From Chloroflexota bacterium (lineage in GTDB: Bacteria; Chloroflexota; Anaerolineae; JAAYZQ01), in NCBI GenBank assembly GCA_018606645.1, contig JAGVRI010000006.1, forward strand, positions 1 through 64,000: DNA of 64,000 bases, given 5' to 3'. Positions 16,728-24,354 of this stretch are shown here, piece after piece. Made by a program: the position numbers and the translations under genes. A model generated the notes under the pieces. The model did no database searches. It had not been told where the DNA came from and saw nothing but the letters and a program-made list of their open reading frames with translations. Every line of letters begins with the position of its first letter. Position 1 is the stretch's first letter.

Positions 16728-17678
16728 TCAAAAAGATAAGAGCCGGCGAGGATTCTCAACGAGAAACCTGCGAACGGTTTCAGACCCAAGGCCGGCTGCC
16801 TCTAACCTCGGAACAAAGCGATTGAAGAGATAGCTATACCCCTCACCTCCATTACATCTCAATTGTGAACGACGGCCGACATCACTGGCCAGGACGATTT
16901 GTTCGTCGAAACCCCTATCAACCAGTTCCTTGATCAACTCGACCCTTCTGGCATCCGATTGATATCGCTCCTTCCCAACCGTGTCAAAACCCAAGAAGAC
17001 ACCCTGGCGAGCCAGGTCTACGAGGTATCGCACATCAGACTGCAAATCCAAATGACACAGTACTACACGACTGAGATCCGCCTTCTCTTCGCACAGTATC
17101 TCGATTATCTCTCGCCCCATAGTCCCCAGGGTGGTATGAACCGAGATCGGAGCCCCGGTGATCCGACTGGCCCGGCCAGCAGCACGCAGCACTCGTTCCT
17201 CTTTTTCCTCTATGCAGTGGTAACTCACGCCGATTTCCCCGATTATCCCAGCCCTGATACCCGTTCCCGCAATCCCCTCCCGGATTTCCTGGATAAACAA
17301 AGCAGCAAGCGACTCAACGCCCGCTGTATCCAATTCTTCAGGAAGGAAAGACCACCTATGTGCGGGCTTACCACCCTTCGGATCGTAGTTGCCTTTATAG
17401 AATCCAGTAGCAGCAACGATCTTCACGCCAGTAGAGATTGACACTGTGGCCAGCCGGGTGACATCACGCCCCATGTCAATCGTCGTGACTTCAACGATCG
17501 TATCGCCTCCAGAGTCCCTGAACGACAATAGCTCCTCAACTGCCATATCCAGATCATCGAGTTCTGTATCTGGGTCAAACCGGTTTGAAGTCGCTGTAGC
17601 AAATAGATGCTCATGAGTAGAGGTGTGGCCGATTTCATCAGCTCCGAATGGACCGAGAACCGTCATAATCCTGTTCAT
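16728..17678 (-). CDS. php: Phosphotriesterase-family hydrolase (Php-like)
   Basis: A 316-residue amidohydrolase-superfamily enzyme with a two-metal site. Visible ligands are the HxH pair in STHEHL, a glutamate in IIGEIGVSY at the place where phosphotriesterases have a carbamylated lysine (as in E. coli PHP), His in PISVHTTLG, His in VVLCHLDLQ and Asp in VLASDVGRRSQL. It likely hydrolyses a lactone or ester; true phosphotriesterase activity is unlikely for this subgroup. Start options are ATG 17678 and ATG 17666; upstream ATG 17729 overlaps the PRD gene. It sits between the PRD protein and YhfU. Confidence 0.87.
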   Translation of the reverse strand: MNRIMTVLGPFGADEIGHTSTHEHLFATATSNRFDPDTELDDLDMAVEELLSFRDSGGDTIVEVTTIDMGRDVTRLATVSISTGVKIVAATGFYKGNYDPKGGKPAHRWSFLPEELDTAGVESLAALFIQEIREGIAGTGIRAGIIGEIGVSYHCIEEKEERVLRAAGRASRITGAPISVHTTLGTMGREIIEILCEEKADLSRVVLCHLDLQSDVRYLVDLARQGVFLGFDTVGKERYQSDARRVELIKELVDRGFDEQIVLASDVGRRSQLRCNGGEGYSYLFNRFVPRLEAAGLGSETVRRFLVENPRRLLSF

Positions 17679-17704
17679 GATCCAAACAACCTGCGAGATG
17701 CAAT

Positions 17705-18079
17705 TCACAAATCCATCCGGATCCGGCACAGATGGAGGGCAATAAAACCAACTTCATCACGCGGGATCGAGAGATTGAGCTCTGCCTCTAACAGCGCGAC
17801 CATACGGCTAGCGAGCGCCACTTCTTCTGGAAATTCCTGGATCTCCTGCCACACCGCCTCAGGTGCCTGCATTAATGCGGCACCATCTAACAGGCGTTTC
17901 ATGGTGATAGCCAGATGGTTGGCCAGCGAACCACCTAGCGCCTCAGTAAGCTGAACGCCATAATGTCTCTCCACCATGTGGAGAGCAGACTTGGCAGCAG
18001 AAACAGACTGCGTTGTGGCCTGCCCACTATCAATTAGCAGTTGAAATCGCTGGTCAAAAGGCCGGGTGTCAGATTTCAT
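17705..18079 (-). CDS. yhfY: Stand-alone PRD-domain protein (YhfY-like)
   Basis: The 124-residue protein is a single PTS regulation domain. The two conserved histidines of the fold appear in GGSLANHLAITMKRLLDG and DEVGFIALHLCRIR. PRDs are phosphorylated by HPr or EIIB and usually switch transcription factors; here the domain stands alone with no DNA-binding or antiterminator part, like E. coli YhfY. HPr and Enzyme I are encoded downstream in the same operon, so it may receive phosphate from HPr and control YhfZ or an enzyme by contact (inference). Its ATG lies inside the end of the M20 gene (11-nt overlap). Confidence 0.82.
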   Translation of the reverse strand: MKSDTRPFDQRFQLLIDSGQATTQSVSAAKSALHMVERHYGVQLTEALGGSLANHLAITMKRLLDGAALMQAPEAVWQEIQEFPEEVALASRMVALLEAELNLSIPRDEVGFIALHLCRIRMDL

Positions 18080-19253
18080 GATTGAGATGCCCGTCCCGTG
18101 TAGTCAGGTAGCGCACGGCAACTTGTGCCAGGATCGCCGCTCCGACGGGCAAGGCAGATTCATCTACATCAAACCGGGGATGATGCAGAGGGCGCACCGG
18201 CTCGCCCTCCGTACCTGTACCCAACATAAAGTAGCAACCTGGCACTCGCTGGAGATAGAAACTGAAATCATCGGCCCCCATTTCTGGCTCACAATCTCTG
18301 GTCGCCTCTGGGCCCATCATATCACGGACCACATCACGGAGTAGTGCGACTAGCGACGAGTCATTGATCAACGCCGGATACCCTTCCTTGATCAACAGAC
18401 GATACTCACCGCCCATCGCCCGGGCTACATGACAAGACCGATCGATTTCCCGTTTTAGTGTCTGATGCACCTCCGGATCAAAGCTGCGGATTGTACCCCG
18501 GAGTTCGACTTTCTCAGCCAGAATGTTCTCCTTTGTGCCACCGAGGATTGTCCCGATCGAGATCACTCCGCTGTCAAGGGCCGATATCCGACGAGATACA
18601 ATGGTATGAATCGCATTCACGACTTGGGCTGCGAGCAAGATTGCGTCTACTCCCAAGTAAGCTTGAGCGCCATGCACCGAGTGGCCGGCAATGACGATCT
18701 CAAAGTTATCCATCGCCGCCATAATACAACCCGGTGAACAGGCCAGGGCGCCAATCGGGTATTTGCCATCCACGTGTAAACCAAAGATGGCCTCTACTCC
18801 GTCTATAGCTCCGTCCTCAATCATCCGCACCGCACCGCTCTTGCCCTCATCGTCCATGCCTTCCTCTGAAGGCTGAAACAGCAGGCGGACTTGCCCTTTA
18901 GGTCTGGCTTCCTGCAGCAACATCGCTGCACCCACGAGACATGCAACATGAACGTCATGGCCACAAGCATGCATCACACCAGGCACCTGCGAGGCATAAT
19001 CTGTGCAATTCAATTCCTGGATGGGCAGCGCATCCATCTCCGCGCGGAGAGCTATCACAGGTCCTCCGGAGCCGATCAACCCTACGACCCCTGTCTTGCC
19101 AACGCCGGTCTCCACTCGGATGCCCAGTGAGCGAAGGAACTCTGCAACCAAGGTTGCAGTGCGATGCTCTTGGAAGCCTAGTTCAGGATGCCGATGAACC
19201 GCCCGACGAATCTCAACCAGTTGAGGTGCAATCATCTTTGCCTGTTGCCACAT
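18069..19253 (-). CDS. M20 family metallo-amidohydrolase (hippurate hydrolase type)
   Basis: The 394-residue protein has all M20D features: RRAVHRHPELGFQEHRT at the N-terminus, MHACGHDVHVACLVGAA with Cys/His metal ligands, PSEEG with the catalytic Glu, GLHVDGKYPIG, and the C-terminal LHHPRFDVDE. Family members release amino acids or diamino acids from N-acyl conjugates in the cytoplasm. It is not part of the E. coli yhf set. It lies 4 nt after YhfZ and overlaps the PRD gene. A role in releasing an amino substrate imported by the peptide-type transporter would fit. Confidence 0.88.
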   Translation of the reverse strand: MWQQAKMIAPQLVEIRRAVHRHPELGFQEHRTATLVAEFLRSLGIRVETGVGKTGVVGLIGSGGPVIALRAEMDALPIQELNCTDYASQVPGVMHACGHDVHVACLVGAAMLLQEARPKGQVRLLFQPSEEGMDDEGKSGAVRMIEDGAIDGVEAIFGLHVDGKYPIGALACSPGCIMAAMDNFEIVIAGHSVHGAQAYLGVDAILLAAQVVNAIHTIVSRRISALDSGVISIGTILGGTKENILAEKVELRGTIRSFDPEVHQTLKREIDRSCHVARAMGGEYRLLIKEGYPALINDSSLVALLRDVVRDMMGPEATRDCEPEMGADDFSFYLQRVPGCYFMLGTGTEGEPVRPLHHPRFDVDESALPVGAAILAQVAVRYLTTRDGHLNHEI

Positions 19254-19257
19254 CGGT

Positions 19258-20199
19258 TCAATAACTGGGCACCAGTATGCCTTCCATCACTTGTCTTTGG
19301 ATTTCCAGAACGCGATCTGGATCGATAATCGAGCTCAAGGTCTGAAGAATGACGCGATTGCCCTTCTGCACGGCAATCACCGCCTCGGTGTTCGCCTGCA
19401 TGAGCGCTAGTTCCCCTTTCAAAGAGAGTGAAACCGCCTTGAAAGGGTAAGAAGAAGTGTAAAAATCGTCACGGTTCCACACCGTGGCGTCGATCTGTCC
19501 CCTCTGCATAGCAGCCACCAGATTCATATAGTGAATCTTGACAAACTCAACATTCCTTTCGCGACAGACTTCTTTGGTCAAGAGAACCTGGTCGATAGAA
19601 GAAGGATCGATTCCAACTCTCATCCCATCCTCGATCTCGCTTTTGCCCGGATCGTAGAACAGAATAATGTGCTGTCCGACATACGATTCAGGTCCCAGAC
19701 CAAGGACTTCTTCCATGGCCAGTCCATACTGGGCAGCATTATTAAAGGCAAAACGAGACAAGACCACAAAATCAAGTTTCCCTTGAGCCAGAGCGCGCAG
19801 ACGATTCAGAGACCCGCGGGTATAGACCAGGTTCAGTGCTACCCCGGCCATCTCGAACACGTCATGAAGACCGGTCGCCAAGCCCTCATATCGGCGTGAG
19901 TAGGGGAGGGGCATACCACCAACAATTTGATTCTGACCTGTCAAGGACCAAATCAACGGGTAATTAATGTCTTGAATGAACGTTCCCAAATGTCCACGGC
20001 TCTCAAGCTCAACCGCCCCGATCTCTTGGAGATAACTGAGAGCGGCCTGCACTGTCCCTACTCCGGTTCCAAAATCCGCAGCATAGCGCTGAATCGGCTG
20101 AATCCGGTCACCTGGTTGATAGGTGAGAAGCAAATTCGCCAGCTTTACTACCACCACTCCCTGCTTGGAAACTAGAGGGAGGAACAGGTCATTCACCAT
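19258..20199 (-). CDS. yhfZ: YhfZ-like HTH regulator with periplasmic-binding-like domain
   Basis: The 313-residue protein has a GntR-like winged helix at about residues 15-75 (LANLLLTYQPGDRIQPIQRYAADF, then VGTVQAALSYLQEIGAVELESRG) and a C-terminal part resembling a substrate-binding fold (LRALAQGKLDFVVLSRFAFNN, MQRGQIDATVWNRD). This matches E. coli YhfZ. I start at ATG 20199; the frame extends to 20244 but that start lies at or before the predicted transcription start. It is the first gene of the operon, right behind a consensus promoter, and probably controls it by binding the effector (inference). Confidence 0.8.
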   Translation of the reverse strand: MVNDLFLPLVSKQGVVVVKLANLLLTYQPGDRIQPIQRYAADFGTGVGTVQAALSYLQEIGAVELESRGHLGTFIQDINYPLIWSLTGQNQIVGGMPLPYSRRYEGLATGLHDVFEMAGVALNLVYTRGSLNRLRALAQGKLDFVVLSRFAFNNAAQYGLAMEEVLGLGPESYVGQHIILFYDPGKSEIEDGMRVGIDPSSIDQVLLTKEVCRERNVEFVKIHYMNLVAAMQRGQIDATVWNRDDFYTSSYPFKAVSLSLKGELALMQANTEAVIAVQKGNRVILQTLSSIIDPDRVLEIQRQVMEGILVPSY

Positions 20200-20218
20200 G
20201 ACATTCCAATCATACAGA

Positions 20219-20234
20219 ATACAGAATCCAGTAT
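20219..20234 (-). promoter_or_regulatory. Candidate operator in the yhf-like leader
   Basis: The 16-bp site reads ATACTGGATTCTGTAT on the - strand, an imperfect palindrome with ATAC...GTAT arms, overlapped by a tandem ATTCTGT. It falls about 10-25 nt after the expected transcription start and 20 nt before the YhfZ ATG, where a repressor would block transcription. Assignment to YhfZ is a guess. Confidence 0.35.
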
Positions 20235-20249
20235 ATTGTTCCACTCGCC

Positions 20250-20278
20250 ATTATAAACGATTCAGTTCTTGTTGTCAA
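20250..20278 (-). promoter_or_regulatory. Consensus sigma-70 promoter of the yhf-like operon
   Basis: On the - strand a perfect TTGACA (20278-20273) is followed by exactly 17 nt and a perfect TATAAT (20255-20250). Transcription should begin near 20243, 44 nt before the YhfZ start. It is the strongest promoter match in the window and the only good one for the fifteen genes that follow. Confidence 0.8.
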
Positions 20279-20296
20279 GACCCCAAATTCTTAATT

Positions 20297-22954
20297 TTAG
20301 AACGGCGACTCTGTGGTTCGAACGGGGAAGGAAATGTAGGAGAACTCGGCAATCTCCACCGCCTGCACACCCCACGGCCGCATGGCGAGCAGCCCCTCTG
20401 TCGTAGCTTCCTCTTGATGCTCCAGATCTAGAGAGACGGGTCGGATCCGGCCAACTGGATGGATCCGTACCATGGCCTCCCTGTCCGAGCAGTTCCATAG
20501 ATGAGCCAAGACCCGACCCTCCCGCACATAGAGCGCAGTCACCAGGACCTCGTCGGGAAACACGTTCAGAAAACTCCTCGAACTGACAGACGACTGATCG
20601 CTCTGCCCTGGAAGTACGAACGTCTGGCACGGTAGGTGATAATCCAAGGCAGCTCGCTGTGCTTCCACGCGTGAACCATAGGGCTGAATGGCATATTCAT
20701 ACGAGTGCCAGCCCCGCAGCGCTGTGTAGCGGGAACGTCCCCGCCGGATCGAATTGTCGCTGGCGTAGGGCCACTCCTCCGGCGCCCAGGCCAGCACATT
20801 GCGCAGCAGACCACGCTCCCGGTCAAAATGGTATCCTCGCGTGCCGCGATTGAGGATCGCTACCCCGGTACCAACCCTATCCTCCAGCCCGACCCAGTGG
20901 AGACCAACCACATGCTCAGCGCCCGTCTGGTTGATCAAAAAGGGGGAATCACAGCAAAGGATGGTCGCCGGAGAAGCCCAGACCACACAAAGCTTCTTTT
21001 CGTCCTGGATGGCCATCGCCCGATCAGGCCCATCATCGGCCATCTGCGGACCCAGGTACGTTTCCTCACCAAAATCAAAAGCAACCGATACGTCAATGCG
21101 TGGCAGACCCTGATACACCGTTGTATCTTGCACGAAGGGGACTCCGGCCACCTCACCCTCCACCCGGTACCGGCGGAAAACCAGCCCTTGGGCAACCCAC
21201 TCTGCCCGTTGCACCGACGACCGGGAGTCATGCCAGGTTCCATCCCGCCAAGCGGTGAAGTAGTTTCCGGTCAGAATCCCCGCTCGATCCTCCAACTCCA
21301 GCGACAAACTGCCATCGCTGTGGAATCGTGCTGGAGAGATGAACGATGCCGCGCCATAGCCGGCGTTGGGTGCGTCCGGAGAAAACCGAAATGTGCGAAA
21401 GCCCAAACTGGGCAGGTCCACCACCAGACCGAGTACCCAGTCCTCGTCGGATTGGCTGACAAGCTGACACGGAATTGTCTGCTCGTCATCCACCAGGGCC
21501 ATGGGTGGATCTGGGAAACTCCGAGGGCACGCTACCTCGATATATTCACGACGGGGCCAGGGAGATGGATTGAACACTAGCAGATCGCCCGATGCATGCC
21601 GGGCCAGGAAGCGCAATGCTTGCTCTGTTACCTCATCAGCCACCCGCTGAGCTTCGGCGGCATATTCCTGACCTACCTGCGCCATACAGGTATCGTGTCG
21701 CTTTGAGTGCCACGGCCCGCAAATATACAGGTCGTGGTGCTGGGCCAGGCACAGACTCTTCCACGCCTGCGCCAGCCTCCGTTCATCGCTCGTCCGCCCC
21801 AGAACATGAGCAATGGCGTCCAGCCGCTCGGCAACTAGCAGTCCCCCTTCAGCCGCCGCTTGAGCTTTCACCAACACTTCGCCCTGCAAGCCCCAAGGGA
21901 GCGTGCTTGGCATATTGTCCAGGTTGTACGACACCAGCGGACCTTCGTAAGGCACCAGGTTCAGATATTCGCCGACTGTCACCAGGCAGACATTGTCCAT
22001 CCCAGCAACCTCGACCGCTCGCCTCCATGGAGCGTCAGGCAGGTTGGTGTCTTTCAGATCCGTCACCAGCGGGTGTGCAATGCCCTGCTGGCGCGCAGCC
22101 TGTTCAAAAGGAGCCAGGCTCTCCGGGTCCCAATCCGGACGATCATCGGCCATAGACAAGGCCATATTCGCCAGACCGCGATGGGCGGCCCGCAAGCGGT
22201 CGTAGCGCTGGAATGGATAACGGGGTACGGTAAGGAGGATGCTGCCATCAGGACCTTGCCAACGCACGAGGGTTGCCGCATGGGCCGGATCGGTACCGAA
22301 TGCCGCCCACTGGGTGCGCAACACCACCCCCTTGTAGCCAAAGTGGGCCAACAATTGCGGAAGTTGAGGGAAATAGGCCGGTTCCTGGGAATAGAACACC
22401 CGGACGTCAGCCCCCAACGTTTCGCGCACGGCCCGCAAGCCATAGCGGAGTTGACGCAAGAATGATTCACCGCTTGTCAGACGAGCCAGGGGCTGAGCGT
22501 ATGTGCCGTTCACGAACTCCAGTTGCCCGGCGGTAATCGCCCGACGCACCATCTCTATCGCCCAGGGAGCGAGGCGAGCCATCTCCTCCAACGTATAGGC
22601 ATCCCAATCGAACACGGCTTTGAAGCGACGATCCCGTGCCGCTCGTTCCAGCGCCGGCTGAACACAAAGCGGCCAGTTGTACGCAAGCCACAATCCACCA
22701 CCGGGCAACACCAGCCAGTCCCAGAACACGATTCCGCCATGATAGCCATCCACTAGGTATAATCTCCCGGCTGGGGCGGGGGCGCTGGGCCGGACCGTAG
22801 CCTGCCGTGCGTCCTCCCTGGCCAGGCGCCACCGCAATATCCCCACTATCGCCCGCACCAGAGCTTTCAGCAGCAGCCGAGGCACGGCCGGCGAGGCCAG
22901 CAACGACAGAACGGTGTCCAGGCTGCTCATTCTACCCTTCAGCGGCCAATCCAA
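20297..22954 (-). CDS. Divergent GH38-like (alpha-mannosidase family) protein
   Basis: The 885-residue protein has the GH38 layout: an N-terminal barrel, then a helical domain with LAQAWKSLCLAQHHDLYICGPWHSKRHD (compare the family's Q-x-H-D-x-x-x-G), then beta domains at the C-terminus. The catalytic features are altered: the early metal motif HxHxD is replaced by LVDGYHGG, and where the family has W-x-P-D-x-F-G before LPQIL this protein has FYSQEPAYFPQLPQLL, with Gln190 at the nucleophile position. It may therefore use another residue, be inactive, or belong to an undefined sister family. A start at 22930 is also possible. It is downstream of an epimerase gene. Confidence 0.65.
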   Translation of the reverse strand: MDWPLKGRMSSLDTVLSLLASPAVPRLLLKALVRAIVGILRWRLAREDARQATVRPSAPAPAGRLYLVDGYHGGIVFWDWLVLPGGGLWLAYNWPLCVQPALERAARDRRFKAVFDWDAYTLEEMARLAPWAIEMVRRAITAGQLEFVNGTYAQPLARLTSGESFLRQLRYGLRAVRETLGADVRVFYSQEPAYFPQLPQLLAHFGYKGVVLRTQWAAFGTDPAHAATLVRWQGPDGSILLTVPRYPFQRYDRLRAAHRGLANMALSMADDRPDWDPESLAPFEQAARQQGIAHPLVTDLKDTNLPDAPWRRAVEVAGMDNVCLVTVGEYLNLVPYEGPLVSYNLDNMPSTLPWGLQGEVLVKAQAAAEGGLLVAERLDAIAHVLGRTSDERRLAQAWKSLCLAQHHDLYICGPWHSKRHDTCMAQVGQEYAAEAQRVADEVTEQALRFLARHASGDLLVFNPSPWPRREYIEVACPRSFPDPPMALVDDEQTIPCQLVSQSDEDWVLGLVVDLPSLGFRTFRFSPDAPNAGYGAASFISPARFHSDGSLSLELEDRAGILTGNYFTAWRDGTWHDSRSSVQRAEWVAQGLVFRRYRVEGEVAGVPFVQDTTVYQGLPRIDVSVAFDFGEETYLGPQMADDGPDRAMAIQDEKKLCVVWASPATILCCDSPFLINQTGAEHVVGLHWVGLEDRVGTGVAILNRGTRGYHFDRERGLLRNVLAWAPEEWPYASDNSIRRGRSRYTALRGWHSYEYAIQPYGSRVEAQRAALDYHLPCQTFVLPGQSDQSSVSSRSFLNVFPDEVLVTALYVREGRVLAHLWNCSDREAMVRIHPVGRIRPVSLDLEHQEEATTEGLLAMRPWGVQAVEIAEFSYISFPVRTTESPF

Positions 22955-22986
22955 ATCGTCGCTGCGCGAACCACCATGACTACAAC

Positions 22987-23937
22987 CTACCTGAAATCAG
23001 CTCGGTAGGTATCTACCACAGCCTCGACATTCCCCCAACGAGGTTCCCAGCCCAACACCTGTCGCGCCTTGCCGATATCAAAGAGATAGTCCGCCACGGC
23101 AATGGCCAGGTGTTCTGGCTCCAAAGGCGCTTTGCCCAGAGGGCAGAGGAGGGCCATCACCACACGCGCCAACGGCACGGGGATGCTTCGCACCGTTGAG
23201 GTCGAGCCTACCCGGTGGATCACCTCTTCGACCATCGAGCGAATCGGCGGCACTTCGGCGCTGCCGATGTGAAACGCCTGGCCTACGGCATCCGGATGAT
23301 CGGCTGCGATCAGGCAGGCATTGACGACATCCTCGACGTGGACGAACTGAAAGCGGTTTTGCCCCTTGCCCAGCAGCATGACTGGCCGGCCAGCGCGGAT
23401 ATCGTTCAGCATCCCGACCAGGAACGGTTCGGCAAGCCCAGGCCCGATGATGGTCGGTGGGCGCAAAATCGTGACCTCCAGACCGCGTTCGACCGCCTGG
23501 AGACATGCCTTCTCGGCGGCGATCTTGTTGCGTCCATACTCGCCCAGCGGAGCCAAGGGTCCGTCCTCTGGACAGGGCACGATCGTCGGCACGCCAAAAA
23601 TCTCGACGCTGGATAGGTAGACCACCCGCCGAACTCCTCTTGCCAGAGATGCATCGAGCACATGGTGCGTGCCGCCCACGTTGACCGCTTGCATGGTGGC
23701 CGCATCAGCCCGGCGTTGGGGGATGAGGGCAGCCAGATGGTAGACAACCTCTACCCCCTCACTCGCCTCTTGCACAGCTTCAGCATCCCGGACATCGCCC
23801 AGTCGCCACTCAACCTCGGGTTCGGCATCCTGGGGCACACCTAGGTCCAAGGCGCGCACGGTCTTGCCCTGTGCTCGCAGCGCCCGGACCAGATAGCGCC
23901 CCAAGAAGCCAGCCGCTCCGGTGACAAGATAGATCAT
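22987..23937 (-). CDS. NAD-dependent sugar epimerase/dehydratase (extended SDR)
   Basis: The 316-residue protein opens MIYLVTGAAGFLGRYLVRAL with the GxxGxxG NAD-binding loop, has a DVRDAEAV segment that contacts the adenine, and an active-site YGRNK with the preceding YLSSVEIFG serine region. This is an extended short-chain dehydrogenase acting on a nucleotide sugar or 3-beta-hydroxysteroid-like substrate. It sits 32 nt upstream of the GH38-like gene and after a 417-nt gap behind the enolase-superfamily gene. The exact substrate is not visible. Confidence 0.82.
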   Translation of the reverse strand: MIYLVTGAAGFLGRYLVRALRAQGKTVRALDLGVPQDAEPEVEWRLGDVRDAEAVQEASEGVEVVYHLAALIPQRRADAATMQAVNVGGTHHVLDASLARGVRRVVYLSSVEIFGVPTIVPCPEDGPLAPLGEYGRNKIAAEKACLQAVERGLEVTILRPPTIIGPGLAEPFLVGMLNDIRAGRPVMLLGKGQNRFQFVHVEDVVNACLIAADHPDAVGQAFHIGSAEVPPIRSMVEEVIHRVGSTSTVRSIPVPLARVVMALLCPLGKAPLEPEHLAIAVADYLFDIGKARQVLGWEPRWGNVEAVVDTYRADFR

Positions 23938-24354
23938 AAGCTACCCCCTTAAACATAGACTGCGATTGAAATCGCCCCTGAAGAGCCTTCAGCTGGCCGT
24001 CGGCCTGCGCCAACGGAACGCGTCCCCGCCGGCCCCCTCCCCACAGCCCTCCCACCAGGGGAGGGAGTACGCGAGCCCGTCCGCGCCGGGGGACGCCCGG
24101 TCGCAGGCCCCGCAGGCGCGGCTTCAGCCGCCAGCTATTTTCTATCCCAACTCCCCAACGATGGGCAAAAAGCCGCGTCCCGCCTGCTATCACTACAAAG
24201 ATTATCTACGGCCGTTGCTGAGCAGTTGACAGGCCCGCTGCAGCTTCGCGAAACGGCCTGGGAGTGGAAGTTTGAGCCGGGTTCCGCTTGATTCGGTTCC
24301 GGCTGAAGCCTCCACTCCCATTTGGGTGCTGTACCTTGCAGTAGCCGCAAACGG
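23938..24354. other. Intergenic region with hairpins and a dispersed repeat copy
   Basis: No gene is visible in these 417 nt. The left part (about 24030-24125) is very GC-rich and holds a short hairpin, CCCTCCC with GGGAGGG. The right part contains a diverged copy of the 87-bp repeat described at 43965-44312. No consensus promoter was found for the epimerase gene. Confidence 0.6.
24257..24344 (+). repeat. Single diverged copy of the 87-bp hairpin repeat
   Basis: The sequence GGAGTGGAAGTTTGAGCCGG ... CCGGCTGAAGCCTCCACTCC matches the unit repeated four times at 43965-44312 over its whole length, with one extra base near the end. The two arms quoted form an imperfect 20-bp hairpin. It is the only other copy I found in the window. 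Confidence 0.8.

Noticed and set aside
24030-24125. GC-rich stretch as a terminator
   Set aside because: A CCCTCCC/GGGAGGG hairpin exists but has no T run on either strand.
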